This document shows, piece after piece, positions 19,035 to 27,487 of a DNA stretch of 64,000 bases. The DNA comes from Bradyrhizobium embrapense (GTDB lineage Bacteria > Pseudomonadota > Alphaproteobacteria > Rhizobiales > Xanthobacteraceae), in the NCBI RefSeq assembly GCF_001189235.2, contig NZ_LFIP02000010.1:149111-213110 (forward strand), in the 5' to 3' direction. The translations under genes were made by a program, and so were the position numbers. The notes below the pieces were generated by a model. That model was not told the DNA's origin. It ran no database searches and saw nothing but the letters and a program-made list of their open reading frames with translations. The stretch's first letter is position 1. Each line of letters starts with the position of its first letter.

Positions 19035-20075
19035 TCAGGCAATGCCATCGCGAACGAAAGCGACGCGGATGGTCGGGTCCCCGATCGCCTCATGCGCATC
19101 CTCGAAGCGAACGCGGCGGGTGATGACGTGTTCTGGGTGGTAATGGCCTGCCGCAACATGGGCAACGCAATCCGGCAGTTCGGCGCGAACATTGACGCGG
19201 CTGACCTTCAGCGTGATGCCGATTCCATACATATGCCGCAGCGGCACCGGCGTGGTCTCGGCAAAGTCGCCATACATCCGCTGGCAGATGCCGTTCGGTT
19301 CCGTTGCGCGGAATGCCAGCAGGGTGCTGGCGTCGGTCGCGGTCGCATCGATCACGATCGGGAACAGGCCGGGCGGCTCGATCGACAGGCCGCTTGGGGC
19401 TTCGATGATGCCGGCACCGAGCGACTTCGCCTTGGCAAGGCGCGGCGCGTGGTCGTCGAGATAGACGACGCGGCTCGCACCGCGCGCCACCGCCGCCTGC
19501 ACCGCGAACATCGCGAGCGACTGGGCGAAGCCGCCGATCACGAGCACGTCGGCGCCGGGCCGTTGCGTGAGCCAGCGCGCCACCGCGCTGAACCCGTCGG
19601 TCGCGCCGTCGGCCAATCCCGCGGTTTGCGACAGGGCATGGCCGTTCGGTTGGCGGACCAGCATGTGATCGGCGAACGGCACGCGGATCAGGTCGGACAG
19701 GCCGCCGCCATATTCCACGCCGCAGACCGGCTTCAACCCGTAGGAGGAACGGAAGGGCACCGCCGTACAGGCATTGGTGTGTCCGCGGCGGCAGCGGTCG
19801 CAAGCCCCGCAACTGATCTGGAACGGGACGATGACGAGGTCGCCAGGCGCGAAATTCCTCACGGCGCCGCCGACGTCGACGATGCGGCCGGCGGTCTCAT
19901 GTCCGAGCGCAAATGGACCTGCGAAGCCCGATCGGCCATGCACGATCGCAAGATCGAGATCGCAGCGCGTCACCGCGAGCGGCTGCACCAGCGCGTCGCG
20001 GTCATCCTGCAGGCGCGGTGCCGGAACGTCCCACCACTCGACCTTGTTGCCGCCGATATAAGTCAATTGCCGCAT
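19035..20075 (-). CDS. Zinc-dependent alcohol dehydrogenase (MDR superfamily)
   Basis: 346-residue medium-chain dehydrogenase. GHETAGRIVDVG carries the catalytic-site His-Glu and ISCGACDRCRRGHTNAC holds the four structural-zinc cysteines. The cofactor fold follows (DVLVIGGFAQSLAMFAVQAA, where the usual GxGxxG is relaxed). It starts at the ATG at 20075 and is the first gene of a two-gene unit with enoyl-CoA hydratase. Its ribosome binding site lies within a perfect hairpin. The alcohol substrate is unknown. Confidence 0.9.
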   Translation of the reverse strand: MRQLTYIGGNKVEWWDVPAPRLQDDRDALVQPLAVTRCDLDLAIVHGRSGFAGPFALGHETAGRIVDVGGAVRNFAPGDLVIVPFQISCGACDRCRRGHTNACTAVPFRSSYGLKPVCGVEYGGGLSDLIRVPFADHMLVRQPNGHALSQTAGLADGATDGFSAVARWLTQRPGADVLVIGGFAQSLAMFAVQAAVARGASRVVYLDDHAPRLAKAKSLGAGIIEAPSGLSIEPPGLFPIVIDATATDASTLLAFRATEPNGICQRMYGDFAETTPVPLRHMYGIGITLKVSRVNVRAELPDCVAHVAAGHYHPEHVITRRVRFEDAHEAIGDPTIRVAFVRDGIA

Positions 20076-20106
20076 CGTGCACTCTCCGTTTTGGTCGGAG
20101 AGTGCA
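20076..20106 (-). promoter_or_regulatory. Leader hairpin sequestering the alcohol dehydrogenase ribosome binding site
   Basis: Read on the minus strand, TGCACTCTCCG pairs perfectly with CGGAGAGTGCA across a seven-base loop. The 3' arm contains the GGAGAG ribosome binding site, and the ATG follows two bases after the stem. This could be a translational switch or a protein operator. Confidence 0.55.
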
Positions 20107-20168
20107 GGGAGGCGGCGGTGACGACAAAAGGTATGTCTTCAACAGGGGTGAATGGGATTCACCTCAGG

Positions 20169-20255
20169 CCGTCATTGCGAGGAGCGGAAGCGACGAAGCA
20201 ATCCATGCCTCCGCAATCGGCGAAGTGGATTGCTTCGCTTCGCTCGCAATGACGG
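20169..20255. repeat. Intergenic palindromic repeat, GTCATTGC family (copy 1)
   Basis: The ends CCGTCATTGCGAG and CTCGCAATGACGG are exact reverse complements. Internal arms (GAAGCAATCCA / TGGATTGCTTC) also pair. It sits between the alcohol dehydrogenase start region and the purC stop. A shorter relative is at 51029-51064. Confidence 0.75.
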
Positions 20256-20260
20256 AGAGG

Positions 20261-21175
20261 TCAGACCTTCAGCTCAGTCCCCGTCACACGGCGATACGCT
20301 TCCAGATACCGCTTGCTGGTCGCATCCACCACGCTGGCGGGCAGCGGCGGGGCGGGGGCGTCGCCGTTCCAGCGGCCGGCGTGGCGCTCGACGTCGAGAT
20401 AGTCGCGCAGCGGCTGCTTGTCGAAGCTCGGCTGCGGCTGGCCGGGCTTGTAGGCATCGACCGCCCAGAAGCGCGACGAATCCGGCGTCATCACCTCGTC
20501 GATCAGGATGATGCGGCCGTCCTTGTCGCGGCCGAATTCGAACTTGGTGTCGGCGATGATGATGCCGCGGGCGCGGCTGGTCTGCTCGCCGAAAGCGTAG
20601 ACGTCGCGCGCCATCTTCTCCAGCGACGCAGCGACATCAGCACCCACGATCTCGCGCACCCGCTGAACGGTGATGTTCTCGTCATGGCCGGCCTCGGCCT
20701 TGGTCGCCGGGCTGAAGATTGCAGGCTCGAGCTTCTGGCTCTCGACCAGGCCCGCCGGCAGCTTCTCGCCGGCGAGCGTGCCCTCGGCCGCGTATTCCTT
20801 CCAGGCCGAGCCGGAGATGTAGCCGCGGATCACGCATTCGATCGGAAACACGGTGGTGCGCTTGCACAGCATCGCGCGGCCGAGGATGTCGGCGCGATGG
20901 TTCTTGAGTTCGGGCACCGCGCGGATGATCTCGTCGGCATCGGCGCTGATCATGTGATGCGGCACGGTGCCTTCGAGTTGCCGGAACCACCAAGCGCTGA
21001 TCTGGGTCAGCACCGCGCCCTTCATCGGAATGGTTTCCGCCATCACCACGTCGAATGCCGAGATGCGGTCGGTGGTGAGCAGCAGCACGCGATCGTCACC
21101 GACGGCGTAGATATCGCGTACCTTGCCGCGGCCGATCCGGGGCAGGGGCAAATCGCTGGACAGCATCGCGGTCAT
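20261..21175 (-). CDS. purC: Phosphoribosylaminoimidazole-succinocarboxamide synthase
   Basis: 304-residue SAICAR synthetase of purine biosynthesis, joining aspartate to CAIR with ATP. It shows the glycine-rich N-terminus IGRGKVRDIYAVGDDRVLLLTTDRISAFDVV, the segment PIECVIRGYISGSAWKEY, and the C-terminal IILIDEVMTPDSSRFW. This is the longer, eukaryote-like form common in alphaproteobacteria. I use the ATG at 21175; a TTG nine codons upstream is in frame. It stands alone, with no other pur gene near. Confidence 0.96.
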   Translation of the reverse strand: MTAMLSSDLPLPRIGRGKVRDIYAVGDDRVLLLTTDRISAFDVVMAETIPMKGAVLTQISAWWFRQLEGTVPHHMISADADEIIRAVPELKNHRADILGRAMLCKRTTVFPIECVIRGYISGSAWKEYAAEGTLAGEKLPAGLVESQKLEPAIFSPATKAEAGHDENITVQRVREIVGADVAASLEKMARDVYAFGEQTSRARGIIIADTKFEFGRDKDGRIILIDEVMTPDSSRFWAVDAYKPGQPQPSFDKQPLRDYLDVERHAGRWNGDAPAPPLPASVVDATSKRYLEAYRRVTGTELKV

Positions 21176-21256
21176 GGGCGTGGTCTTTCCGGGTGGCTTC
21201 AACGACGAGCGCCCGCACGAGCCGTGCGGGCGCGAGAGACTAACACAGGAAATAGC

Positions 21257-22174
21257 TCACTCCGGCAGCGGAATGAACTCGTGTTCGTGCGGAACTTGCG
21301 CGAAACGCCCGGTTTTCCAGTCCTGTTTGGCCTGCTCGATCCGCTCCTTCGAGGAGGAGACGAAATTCCACCAGATGTGGCGCGGCCCCTCCAGGGCGTC
21401 GCCGCCGAGGAACATCATGCGGGTCGGTCGCAGCGTCTTCACGGTGATGCGGTCGCCGGGCCGGAAGATCAGGAGCCGCGGCCCCTCGTGGCGGTCACCC
21501 GCGATCTCGACCTCGCCGTCGACGAGATAGATCGCGCGCTCCTCATGATCGGGGTCGAGCGGCACCGAGGTGCCGGCCTGCGCGGTCACTTCGGTGTAGA
21601 ACCATGGCGAGACCATGCTGACCGGCGAGCTGATGCCGAACGCCGAGCCTGCGATCACGCGCGCGGTGAAGTCGCGCTCCGAGATCATCGGCAGGTCGCC
21701 CGCGCCATAATGCTGGAACGACGGCGCGATCTCTTCCTTGCCGGCCGGCAGAGCGATCCAGCTTTGCAGGCCGAGCATCTTCTGGCCGTCGCGACGCTGC
21801 ACGTCGGGGGTGCGCTCGGAATGCGCGATGCCGCGACCCGCGGTCATCAGGTTCATCGCGCCGGGCTGGATCTCCTGGATATTGCCCTCGCTGTCGCGGT
21901 GCATGATGCTGCCGTCGAACAGATAGGTGACGGTGGCGAGCCCGATATGCGGATGCGGCCGCACATCCATGCCCTTGCCGGCGAGATATTGCACCGGACC
22001 GAAATGATCGAAGAAGATGAACGGCCCCACCATCTGCCGCTTGCCGTGCGGCAGCGCGCGGCGCACGGCAAAACCGTCGCCGAGATCGCGGGTGCGCGGC
22101 ACGATGATCAGATCCAGCGCGTCGCAGGTCTTGGGATCGCCGAGTTCGGGATCGGTCGAGGGCTGCCAGCTCAT
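21257..22174 (-). CDS. Pirin family protein
   Basis: 305-residue bicupin. The N-terminal cupin holds the metal ligands in RPHPHIGLATVTYLFDG and the pirin signature GAMNLMTAGRGIAHSE, with FIFFDHFGP ahead. In the family pirins bind iron and some act as quercetinases or regulators; the role here is unknown. A GGAG ribosome binding site precedes the ATG at 22174. It is divergent from a GNAT gene across a palindromic repeat. Confidence 0.92.
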   Translation of the reverse strand: MSWQPSTDPELGDPKTCDALDLIIVPRTRDLGDGFAVRRALPHGKRQMVGPFIFFDHFGPVQYLAGKGMDVRPHPHIGLATVTYLFDGSIMHRDSEGNIQEIQPGAMNLMTAGRGIAHSERTPDVQRRDGQKMLGLQSWIALPAGKEEIAPSFQHYGAGDLPMISERDFTARVIAGSAFGISSPVSMVSPWFYTEVTAQAGTSVPLDPDHEERAIYLVDGEVEIAGDRHEGPRLLIFRPGDRITVKTLRPTRMMFLGGDALEGPRHIWWNFVSSSKERIEQAKQDWKTGRFAQVPHEHEFIPLPE

Positions 22175-22215
22175 GGTAAAGTCTCCTTCTTGCTTGCCTT
22201 GATCATACTCCAACC

Positions 22216-22288
22216 GTCGTCCCGGCCAAGGCAACGGGTCGGCGGGAAGCGCCGCCCGATGACAAGGCGCCGCACGAGCCGGGACGAC
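22216..22288. repeat. Inverted repeat with GTCGTCCCGGC ends
   Basis: GTCGTCCCGGC at 22216-22226 and GCCGGGACGAC at 22278-22288 are exact reverse complements, with 51 bases between. It occupies the divergent gap between pirin and the GNAT gene. The same arm occurs in the hairpin at 25914-25940, so it is a dispersed element. Confidence 0.6.
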
Positions 22289-22350
22289 GAAGTACTTCTG
22301 GCGTGTGCGCGCGCGTGATAACAGCGTAAACTTGGAAACCGGGGGTGCCG

Positions 22351-22926
22351 ATGGTTTCTCTGATCAAGCCGGGCGCAAGGTTGTTGCAGGTCGATGGTCC
22401 CGTGATCGAAACCGCGCGGCTCATCCTGCGGCCATGGCGCGCATCCGACGTCGTCGACAACACGCGGATGCTGTCCGATCCCGAGACGGCGCGCTTCATC
22501 ACGCCGGATCATCAGCCCATCACGTCCGAGTTGAAGGGCTGGCGCAACGCCGCCGTCATCTCCGGCCACTGGGCGCTGCACGGCTTCGGCATGTTCGCGG
22601 TCGAGGAGAAATCCTCCGGCCGCTACATCGGGCGTATTGGCCCGTATTGTCCGCCGGAATGGCCGGGCTTCGAGGTCGGCTGGGGCATTGCCAGGGAGTA
22701 TCGCGGCAAGGGCTATGCGGTGGAGGCGGCGCGCGCCGCGATCGATTTTGTATTCGCGAACTTCACGGTCGACCGTATCATCCATTGCATCGATCCGGCC
22801 AACGTGGCCTCGCAGGCAGTGGCGCGGCGACTGGGGGCGGTGAACGAGGGCCCGGGCAAGCTCGAGGGCGACGTTGTCGATATCTGGGTCACGCAGCGCA
22901 GCCGCTGGCCGCGCGATGGTTCTTGA
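22351..22926 (+). CDS. GNAT N-acetyltransferase, RimJ/RimL type
   Basis: 191-residue acetyltransferase. The N-terminus IETARLILRPWRASDV is typical of the RimJ/RimL group, and the acetyl-CoA loop is seen in GWGIAREYRGKGYAVEAA. HCIDPANVASQAVARRLGA completes the fold. I use the ATG at 22351; a GTG two codons earlier is possible. The acceptor (protein N-terminus or small molecule) is unknown. It lies 53 bases before an AraC regulator on the same strand. Confidence 0.88.
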   Translation: MVSLIKPGARLLQVDGPVIETARLILRPWRASDVVDNTRMLSDPETARFITPDHQPITSELKGWRNAAVISGHWALHGFGMFAVEEKSSGRYIGRIGPYCPPEWPGFEVGWGIAREYRGKGYAVEAARAAIDFVFANFTVDRIIHCIDPANVASQAVARRLGAVNEGPGKLEGDVVDIWVTQRSRWPRDGS

Positions 22927-22979
22927 AAAATCGCCCCTGACGGACGATTCTCTGCTCACCTTGGAGATCGCACCGACCG

Positions 22980-24035
22980 ATGACCTTTGCCGCGACCGAA
23001 TTGTGCCTGCGCGCCGCCACCGTGACGCTGCTGCTGGTGCTCGCGGCCTCGATGGTCGCGGATTTCGGCAAGGTACTGGCCGGGCGACTTGCGGCCGCCT
23101 TCGCGCTCGGTTCGGCCGCGCATGCGGTGACCGCGTCGATCGGTGCCGGGCCGCCGGTCTCGGACTGGCATGCGCCGCTGATCGCGCTCTCGACCGGCGC
23201 TATCGTGGTGTTCTGGCTGTTCACGCGCGCGCTGTTCGATGATGCGTTTGTGCTGCGCTGGTGGCACGGCCTGATCTGGGCTGCGGTCGTGGCCTACAGC
23301 TTCGTCAGTTGCATGTGGATCGCACCCGCCGGTCACGCACGGTTCGCGATCACCATGGTCAATTCGCTCTCGCTCGTCTTCATTGCGCTTGCGGTGGCAC
23401 AGACCATCACCTCGTGGTCGCCGGATCTGGTCGAGCGCCGCCGCCGTGTCCGCGTCTTCATCGTCGTTGCCTCTGCGCTGTATGGCGGAATGAACGCGCT
23501 GCTTCAGATTGCCTATGCCGGCAGCCGCGTGACCGTGGAATGGGCCAATCTGGTGAACGCGGCCGTGCTCACCGCTGTCGTGGCCGCGATCACCTGGGCG
23601 ATGATGCGCGTCGATGGCGCCGACCTGTTCACGGTGCCGGCAGAGGCCGTCGTGCTGACGAAGCCGGCCGCGGTCGAGGAGGCGGCGGACCAGAGACTGG
23701 TCGATGCCCTGATGCGGCTGATGGCGGACGAGCGTATCTATCGCCACGACAACGTCACGATCGGCACCCTGGCAGCCCGGCTGAAGATTCCCGAATATCG
23801 ACTGCGGCGGCTGATCAACCAGCGGCTCGGCTATCGCAACTTCAACGTCTTCCTCAACAACCACCGGATCGAGGAAGCCAAGGCCGCGCTCGCCGATCCC
23901 TCGCAGGCCGAGGTCCCCGTCATCACCATCGCCATGGACGCCGGCTTCCAGTCGCTCGGCCCCTTCAACCGCGCCTTCAAGGCGACCACAGGCGTGACCC
24001 CGACCGAGTACCGGAAGAAGGCCAACGCCGTGTAA
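22980..24035 (+). CDS. AraC-family regulator with N-terminal membrane domain
   Basis: 351-residue protein. Residues about 1-210 form six to seven hydrophobic helices (TVTLLLVLAASMV, LIALSTGAIVVFWLF, LIWAAVVAYSFVSC and others). The C-terminal third is an AraC helix-turn-helix: VTIGTLAARLKIPEYRLRRLI and VITIAMDAGFQSLGPFNRAFK, ending TPTEYRK. The design implies a membrane sensor that binds DNA directly. The serine hydrolase gene downstream is a possible target by position only. Confidence 0.88.
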   Translation: MTFAATELCLRAATVTLLLVLAASMVADFGKVLAGRLAAAFALGSAAHAVTASIGAGPPVSDWHAPLIALSTGAIVVFWLFTRALFDDAFVLRWWHGLIWAAVVAYSFVSCMWIAPAGHARFAITMVNSLSLVFIALAVAQTITSWSPDLVERRRRVRVFIVVASALYGGMNALLQIAYAGSRVTVEWANLVNAAVLTAVVAAITWAMMRVDGADLFTVPAEAVVLTKPAAVEEAADQRLVDALMRLMADERIYRHDNVTIGTLAARLKIPEYRLRRLINQRLGYRNFNVFLNNHRIEEAKAALADPSQAEVPVITIAMDAGFQSLGPFNRAFKATTGVTPTEYRKKANAV

Positions 24036-24058
24036 TCGTCGCTGGGCGGCTCCGCTCG

Positions 24059-24194
24059 ACCCTCTCCCCTTGTGGGAGAGGGTCGCTTCGCGCAGCGAAG
24101 CGGGGTGAGGGGTCTGTCTCCGCGGATAGAGACCCCTCATCCGTCGCGGACTGCGCCCGCGCCACCTTCTCCCGCAAGGGGAGAAGGGAGAGGC
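24059..24194. repeat. Composite intergenic palindromic repeat (copy 2)
   Basis: Hairpins in series: ACCCTCTCCC / GGGAGAGGGT (24059-24083), CGCTTCG / CGAAGCG (24084-24102), GAGGGGTCT / AGACCCCTC, then CTTCTCCC / GGGGAGAAG. The order and spacing match the element at 826-957. It accounts for most of the 317-base gap between the AraC regulator and the serine hydrolase; the remaining sequence to 24352 shows nothing else. Confidence 0.7.
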
Positions 24195-24352
24195 TGCCTC
24201 GTCCCTAAACCACTACAATCGTTGAAAGATTCCAGAATCGGCGAGCCGTCCGCAATCCTCGACTAGCCCCATTTCCAAATCCGGCGAGCGCCACTGCGCC
24301 CGCTCCGGCCTGATCCCGGCCACGCGCCCATCGCGCGATGCCGGAGGATCCC

Positions 24353-25780
24353 GTGACCCGTCGAAAGCTCTTTCTCATTCTCGCCGCCAGCACCGCGTGC
24401 GGCGCGCTGGCGCTGTCCGCCGCCCGTGCCCGCGACGTGCCGAAGGTCGCAACCGGCTTTGTTGCGAATATCGTCTGCTCGGAGACCTTCGTCAGCGGCC
24501 TCGACCCCAGGCGAAACGTGACCGAGACCATCGATGCGATGCCCGGGGCTCGCCTGCTCACCTGGGCGATGGATACCGAGGTCGACCTCGATCGCCGCGA
24601 CGTCACCGTGACGCTGTTCGGGCTCGGCCGCAGCCATGCGGTCTATCGCGAGGGGCTCGGCTGCACCCTCGAACATGGCGAGATGCTGGCCGATACCGCG
24701 CTTCCGCCTGCGAGGCCGCAAGCCGCGTCGCTGCCCGAGATCGCCGGTCCTGTGCTCGTCGCGCCGCAGAGCCCGCAGCTCGCGGCCGCGCTCGACCGCG
24801 CCTTTGCCGAGCCGGCGGAGCCGCCGTTCCGCCACACCCGCGCCGTCGTGGTGATGAAGGACGGCCGCATCGTCGCCGAGCGCTATGCCGACGGCATCGG
24901 CATCGAGACGCCGCTGCTCGGCTTCTCCATGAGCAAGTCGGCGATCTCGGCCCTGATCGGAATCCTCGTGCGCGACGGCAAGCTCGCAGTCGACCGGCCG
25001 GTGCCGATCGCGGTCTGGCAGGATCCGAAGGATCCGCGCCACGCGATCACGGTCGACGAGCTGTTGCGCCACACCGCCGGGCTTGCGCTCGGCAGCTCGC
25101 TGGAGGCGTCGCTGGCGTCCGTGCTCGAGCCGGTCAACCGCATGAAGTACATGGAATCGGACATGGCCGCCTTTGCCGAGCGCGCTGCACTGGAGGGCGT
25201 GCCCGGCCGGGTCTGGAATTATCACGACGGCAACTACCTGATCCTCTCGCATCTGATCCGCAACGCCGCGGGCGGGCATGCGGCTGATGTGATGCGCTTC
25301 GCGCGTCGGGAGTTGTTCGATCCACTCGGCATGCGCAATGTCGTGATGCAGTTCGATGCTGCGGGCACGCCGGAAGGATCGGGCGCGATGATGGCGAGCG
25401 CACGCGACTGGGCGCGTCTCGGCCAGCTCTACCTCAACGACGGGATGGCCGGCGACAAGCGCATTCTGCCCGAAGGCTGGGTCAAGTACTCCGCATCGCC
25501 GACACCGAACGGCTGGGTCGGCATCGGCGCCGGCTTCTGGACCAATCTCGGCGACAGCCTTGGCGCCAACTTCCGTGTCAAGCACGGCTGGCCGCGCGAC
25601 GCCTTCTTCGCCAAGGGCACGATCGGGCAGTATGCGATCATCGTGCCGTCGCAGCACCTCGTCATCGTGCGGCTCGGCCGCTCGCCGAACATGCCGCCCG
25701 AGGCGGACGGCGTGTTCGAGCTGGTCCGGGATGTGGTCACTGCGACGTCGACAGGCGCGCGGCTCGCGGGCGGCAATTGA
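24353..25780 (+). CDS. Exported serine hydrolase (beta-lactamase family, PF00144)
   Basis: 475-residue precursor. The N-terminus VTRRKLFLILAASTACGALALSAARA is a signal peptide with a twin-arginine-like start. After about 140 unassigned residues, the hydrolase domain carries the SxxK nucleophile in GFSMSKSAISALIG, followed by LLRHTAGLALGSS and a YHDGNY segment at the second-motif position. I chose the GTG at 24353 because GGAGG lies five bases ahead; an ATG at 24338 is in frame. It is likely periplasmic, acting on an ester or peptide. Confidence 0.85.
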   Translation: MTRRKLFLILAASTACGALALSAARARDVPKVATGFVANIVCSETFVSGLDPRRNVTETIDAMPGARLLTWAMDTEVDLDRRDVTVTLFGLGRSHAVYREGLGCTLEHGEMLADTALPPARPQAASLPEIAGPVLVAPQSPQLAAALDRAFAEPAEPPFRHTRAVVVMKDGRIVAERYADGIGIETPLLGFSMSKSAISALIGILVRDGKLAVDRPVPIAVWQDPKDPRHAITVDELLRHTAGLALGSSLEASLASVLEPVNRMKYMESDMAAFAERAALEGVPGRVWNYHDGNYLILSHLIRNAAGGHAADVMRFARRELFDPLGMRNVVMQFDAAGTPEGSGAMMASARDWARLGQLYLNDGMAGDKRILPEGWVKYSASPTPNGWVGIGAGFWTNLGDSLGANFRVKHGWPRDAFFAKGTIGQYAIIVPSQHLVIVRLGRSPNMPPEADGVFELVRDVVTATSTGARLAGGN

Positions 25781-25844
25781 TGGAAACGTCACGCAACATC
25801 GGCGCGATCGTGAATTGAATCTCCGGAGCAGGTGAGACCCTCTC

Positions 25845-25940
25845 CGTCATTCCGGGGGCATGCGAAGCATGAGCTCGGAATCCATTTCGCCGCGCGTGAT
25901 GCCGCTTGACACCGTCGTCCCGGCCTGCGCCGGGGACGAC
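25845..25940. repeat. Intergenic palindromic repeats with terminator-like hairpin
   Basis: A CGTCATTCCGGG...CTCGGAATCC palindrome (from 25845) is followed by the perfect hairpin GTCGTCCCGGC / GCCGGGGACGAC (25914-25940, one bulge). It lies between the convergent serine hydrolase and MmgE/PrpD genes and may terminate both. Confidence 0.6.
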
Positions 25941-25969
25941 AGCGGCGCTTGCGACGGCGACGATCGCCC

Positions 25970-27340
25970 TTACTGCCTTCCCAGCTGCGTCGCCTGCTCC
26001 ACGCGGTCGAACCGCTCGAGCGTCAGGATCGCGTCGGCGAGCTGGTCGGCGCGCTTGTCGAGCACCGGGCGGGCCAGCGTCAAAAACTTCTGCTGCATCG
26101 CCTTTGCATCGGGGAACGAGGTCGGCTCACCCGAGGGGTCGGCATAGAGGCGCTCGTGGGTGCCGTCATCGGTGGTGATCGAGACGCGGGCGCCGAACGG
26201 GTGCGTGCGGCCGACTTCGAGGCGGTCGTCCTGCACCACGTCGAACTTGTCGGCGAGCGCGTCGATGGCCTTGTCGCCGAGGCGGTCGTAATCATCCCAG
26301 CCGAAATGGCCCTGGTCGAGCGCGATCGCGCCGGTGAAGAACATCGAGAACTGCCCGCCGACCACCGAAGTCGGGTGACGCTTGGTGGCGGCATCGCCGG
26401 TCAGCGTGATGCCGTTGCGGTGCAGGCCGATCTCGACCTTCCTGATCTGGTCCGGCGTCAGATTGTGCTCGCGCCGCATCGCGATCAGCGCGTCGATTGC
26501 GGCATGGGTATAGCGGCAGCTCGGATACGGCTTCACGCCGATCTTCAGCGTCTCGTAGGTGCTGCCGAGGCCGGCCACCGCCTTGTCCGGATGCGCGTCG
26601 TCGGTATAGCCGACCAGGAGGCCGTGCTTGCCTTCGACCGACTCGCTCGAACCGATGAAGTCGTTGCGCGCCAGGGTCGCAGCGATCACGCCGTTCATCG
26701 CGGCGGCGCCGACCTGGTAGCGCTTGTTCCAGGCGCCATTGACCAGGAATTGCAGCGAGCCGGCGGCCTGGCTGCCGGAGACGCCGAACGCGGAGACGAT
26801 CTGCTCCTTCGACAGTCCGAACAGTTTTGCCGCCGCCGCCGCCGCGCCGTAGGTGCCGGCCGTCGCGGTCGGGTGGAAGCCCTTGGCGTAATGCGAGGTC
26901 GGATCGAGCGCGTTGCCGAGCCGGCAGCACACTTCATAACCGGCAACGATCGCGGTCAGCACGTCGCCGCCGGAGGCGCCGACCATCTCGCCGACCGCAA
27001 ACGCGGCGGGCACCACCGGCGCGCTCGGATGCAGCGAGGAATCGGCGTGGGTGTCGTCGAAGTCGAGCGAATGGCCGAGCGCGCCGTTGAGCAGCGCCGC
27101 CACCGCCGGGGTCCAGGTCTTGCTGTCGCCGAACACCGTGGCCTCGCCCTTGCCGTCCAGCGCCAGCGCCTCCAGCATCTTCATCAGCGAGGGGGTCGAT
27201 TCCGCATCGCGGCGGGCGCGGATGGTGCTGCCCAGGAAATCCAGCGTCAAAACCTTGGCGCGCTCCAGCACCTCCGGCGGAATATCGGAATATTTCAGGT
27301 CGGCGACGTAGGCGGCGAGCGTTGCGGTTTCGTGGGCCAT
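25970..27340 (-). CDS. MmgE/PrpD family protein
   Basis: 456-residue member of the 2-methylcitrate dehydratase/itaconate epimerase-like family. It has GHSLDFDDTHADSSLHPSAPVVPAAFAVGE, AGYEVCCRLGNAL and GFHPTATAGTYGAAAAAAKLFG, all hallmarks of the helical domain. VKPYPSCRYTHAAIDALI marks the second domain. No prpB or prpC gene is nearby, so a role in the methylcitrate cycle is not supported and the true substrate is open. It is divergent from the FUSC exporter gene. Confidence 0.92.
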   Translation of the reverse strand: MAHETATLAAYVADLKYSDIPPEVLERAKVLTLDFLGSTIRARRDAESTPSLMKMLEALALDGKGEATVFGDSKTWTPAVAALLNGALGHSLDFDDTHADSSLHPSAPVVPAAFAVGEMVGASGGDVLTAIVAGYEVCCRLGNALDPTSHYAKGFHPTATAGTYGAAAAAAKLFGLSKEQIVSAFGVSGSQAAGSLQFLVNGAWNKRYQVGAAAMNGVIAATLARNDFIGSSESVEGKHGLLVGYTDDAHPDKAVAGLGSTYETLKIGVKPYPSCRYTHAAIDALIAMRREHNLTPDQIRKVEIGLHRNGITLTGDAATKRHPTSVVGGQFSMFFTGAIALDQGHFGWDDYDRLGDKAIDALADKFDVVQDDRLEVGRTHPFGARVSITTDDGTHERLYADPSGEPTSFPDAKAMQQKFLTLARPVLDKRADQLADAILTLERFDRVEQATQLGRQ

Positions 27341-27487
27341 CGTGTTTCCTCAATTTTGCGGCGCAGGGTAGGCGGGCGGGTTTGGCCTTTCAAGCCACCT
27401 TGCCGCCGCGGGCAGCAGCCATGCTTCGGGTCGCTGGACGTCAAGTCATGTAACACGGGCCTTTCCATTGATTGCGGATCAGGGTGC

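Noticed and set aside
25970..27340. Calling the MmgE/PrpD protein 2-methylcitrate dehydratase (prpD)
   Set aside because: No prpB/prpC neighbours and the family has several different activities.
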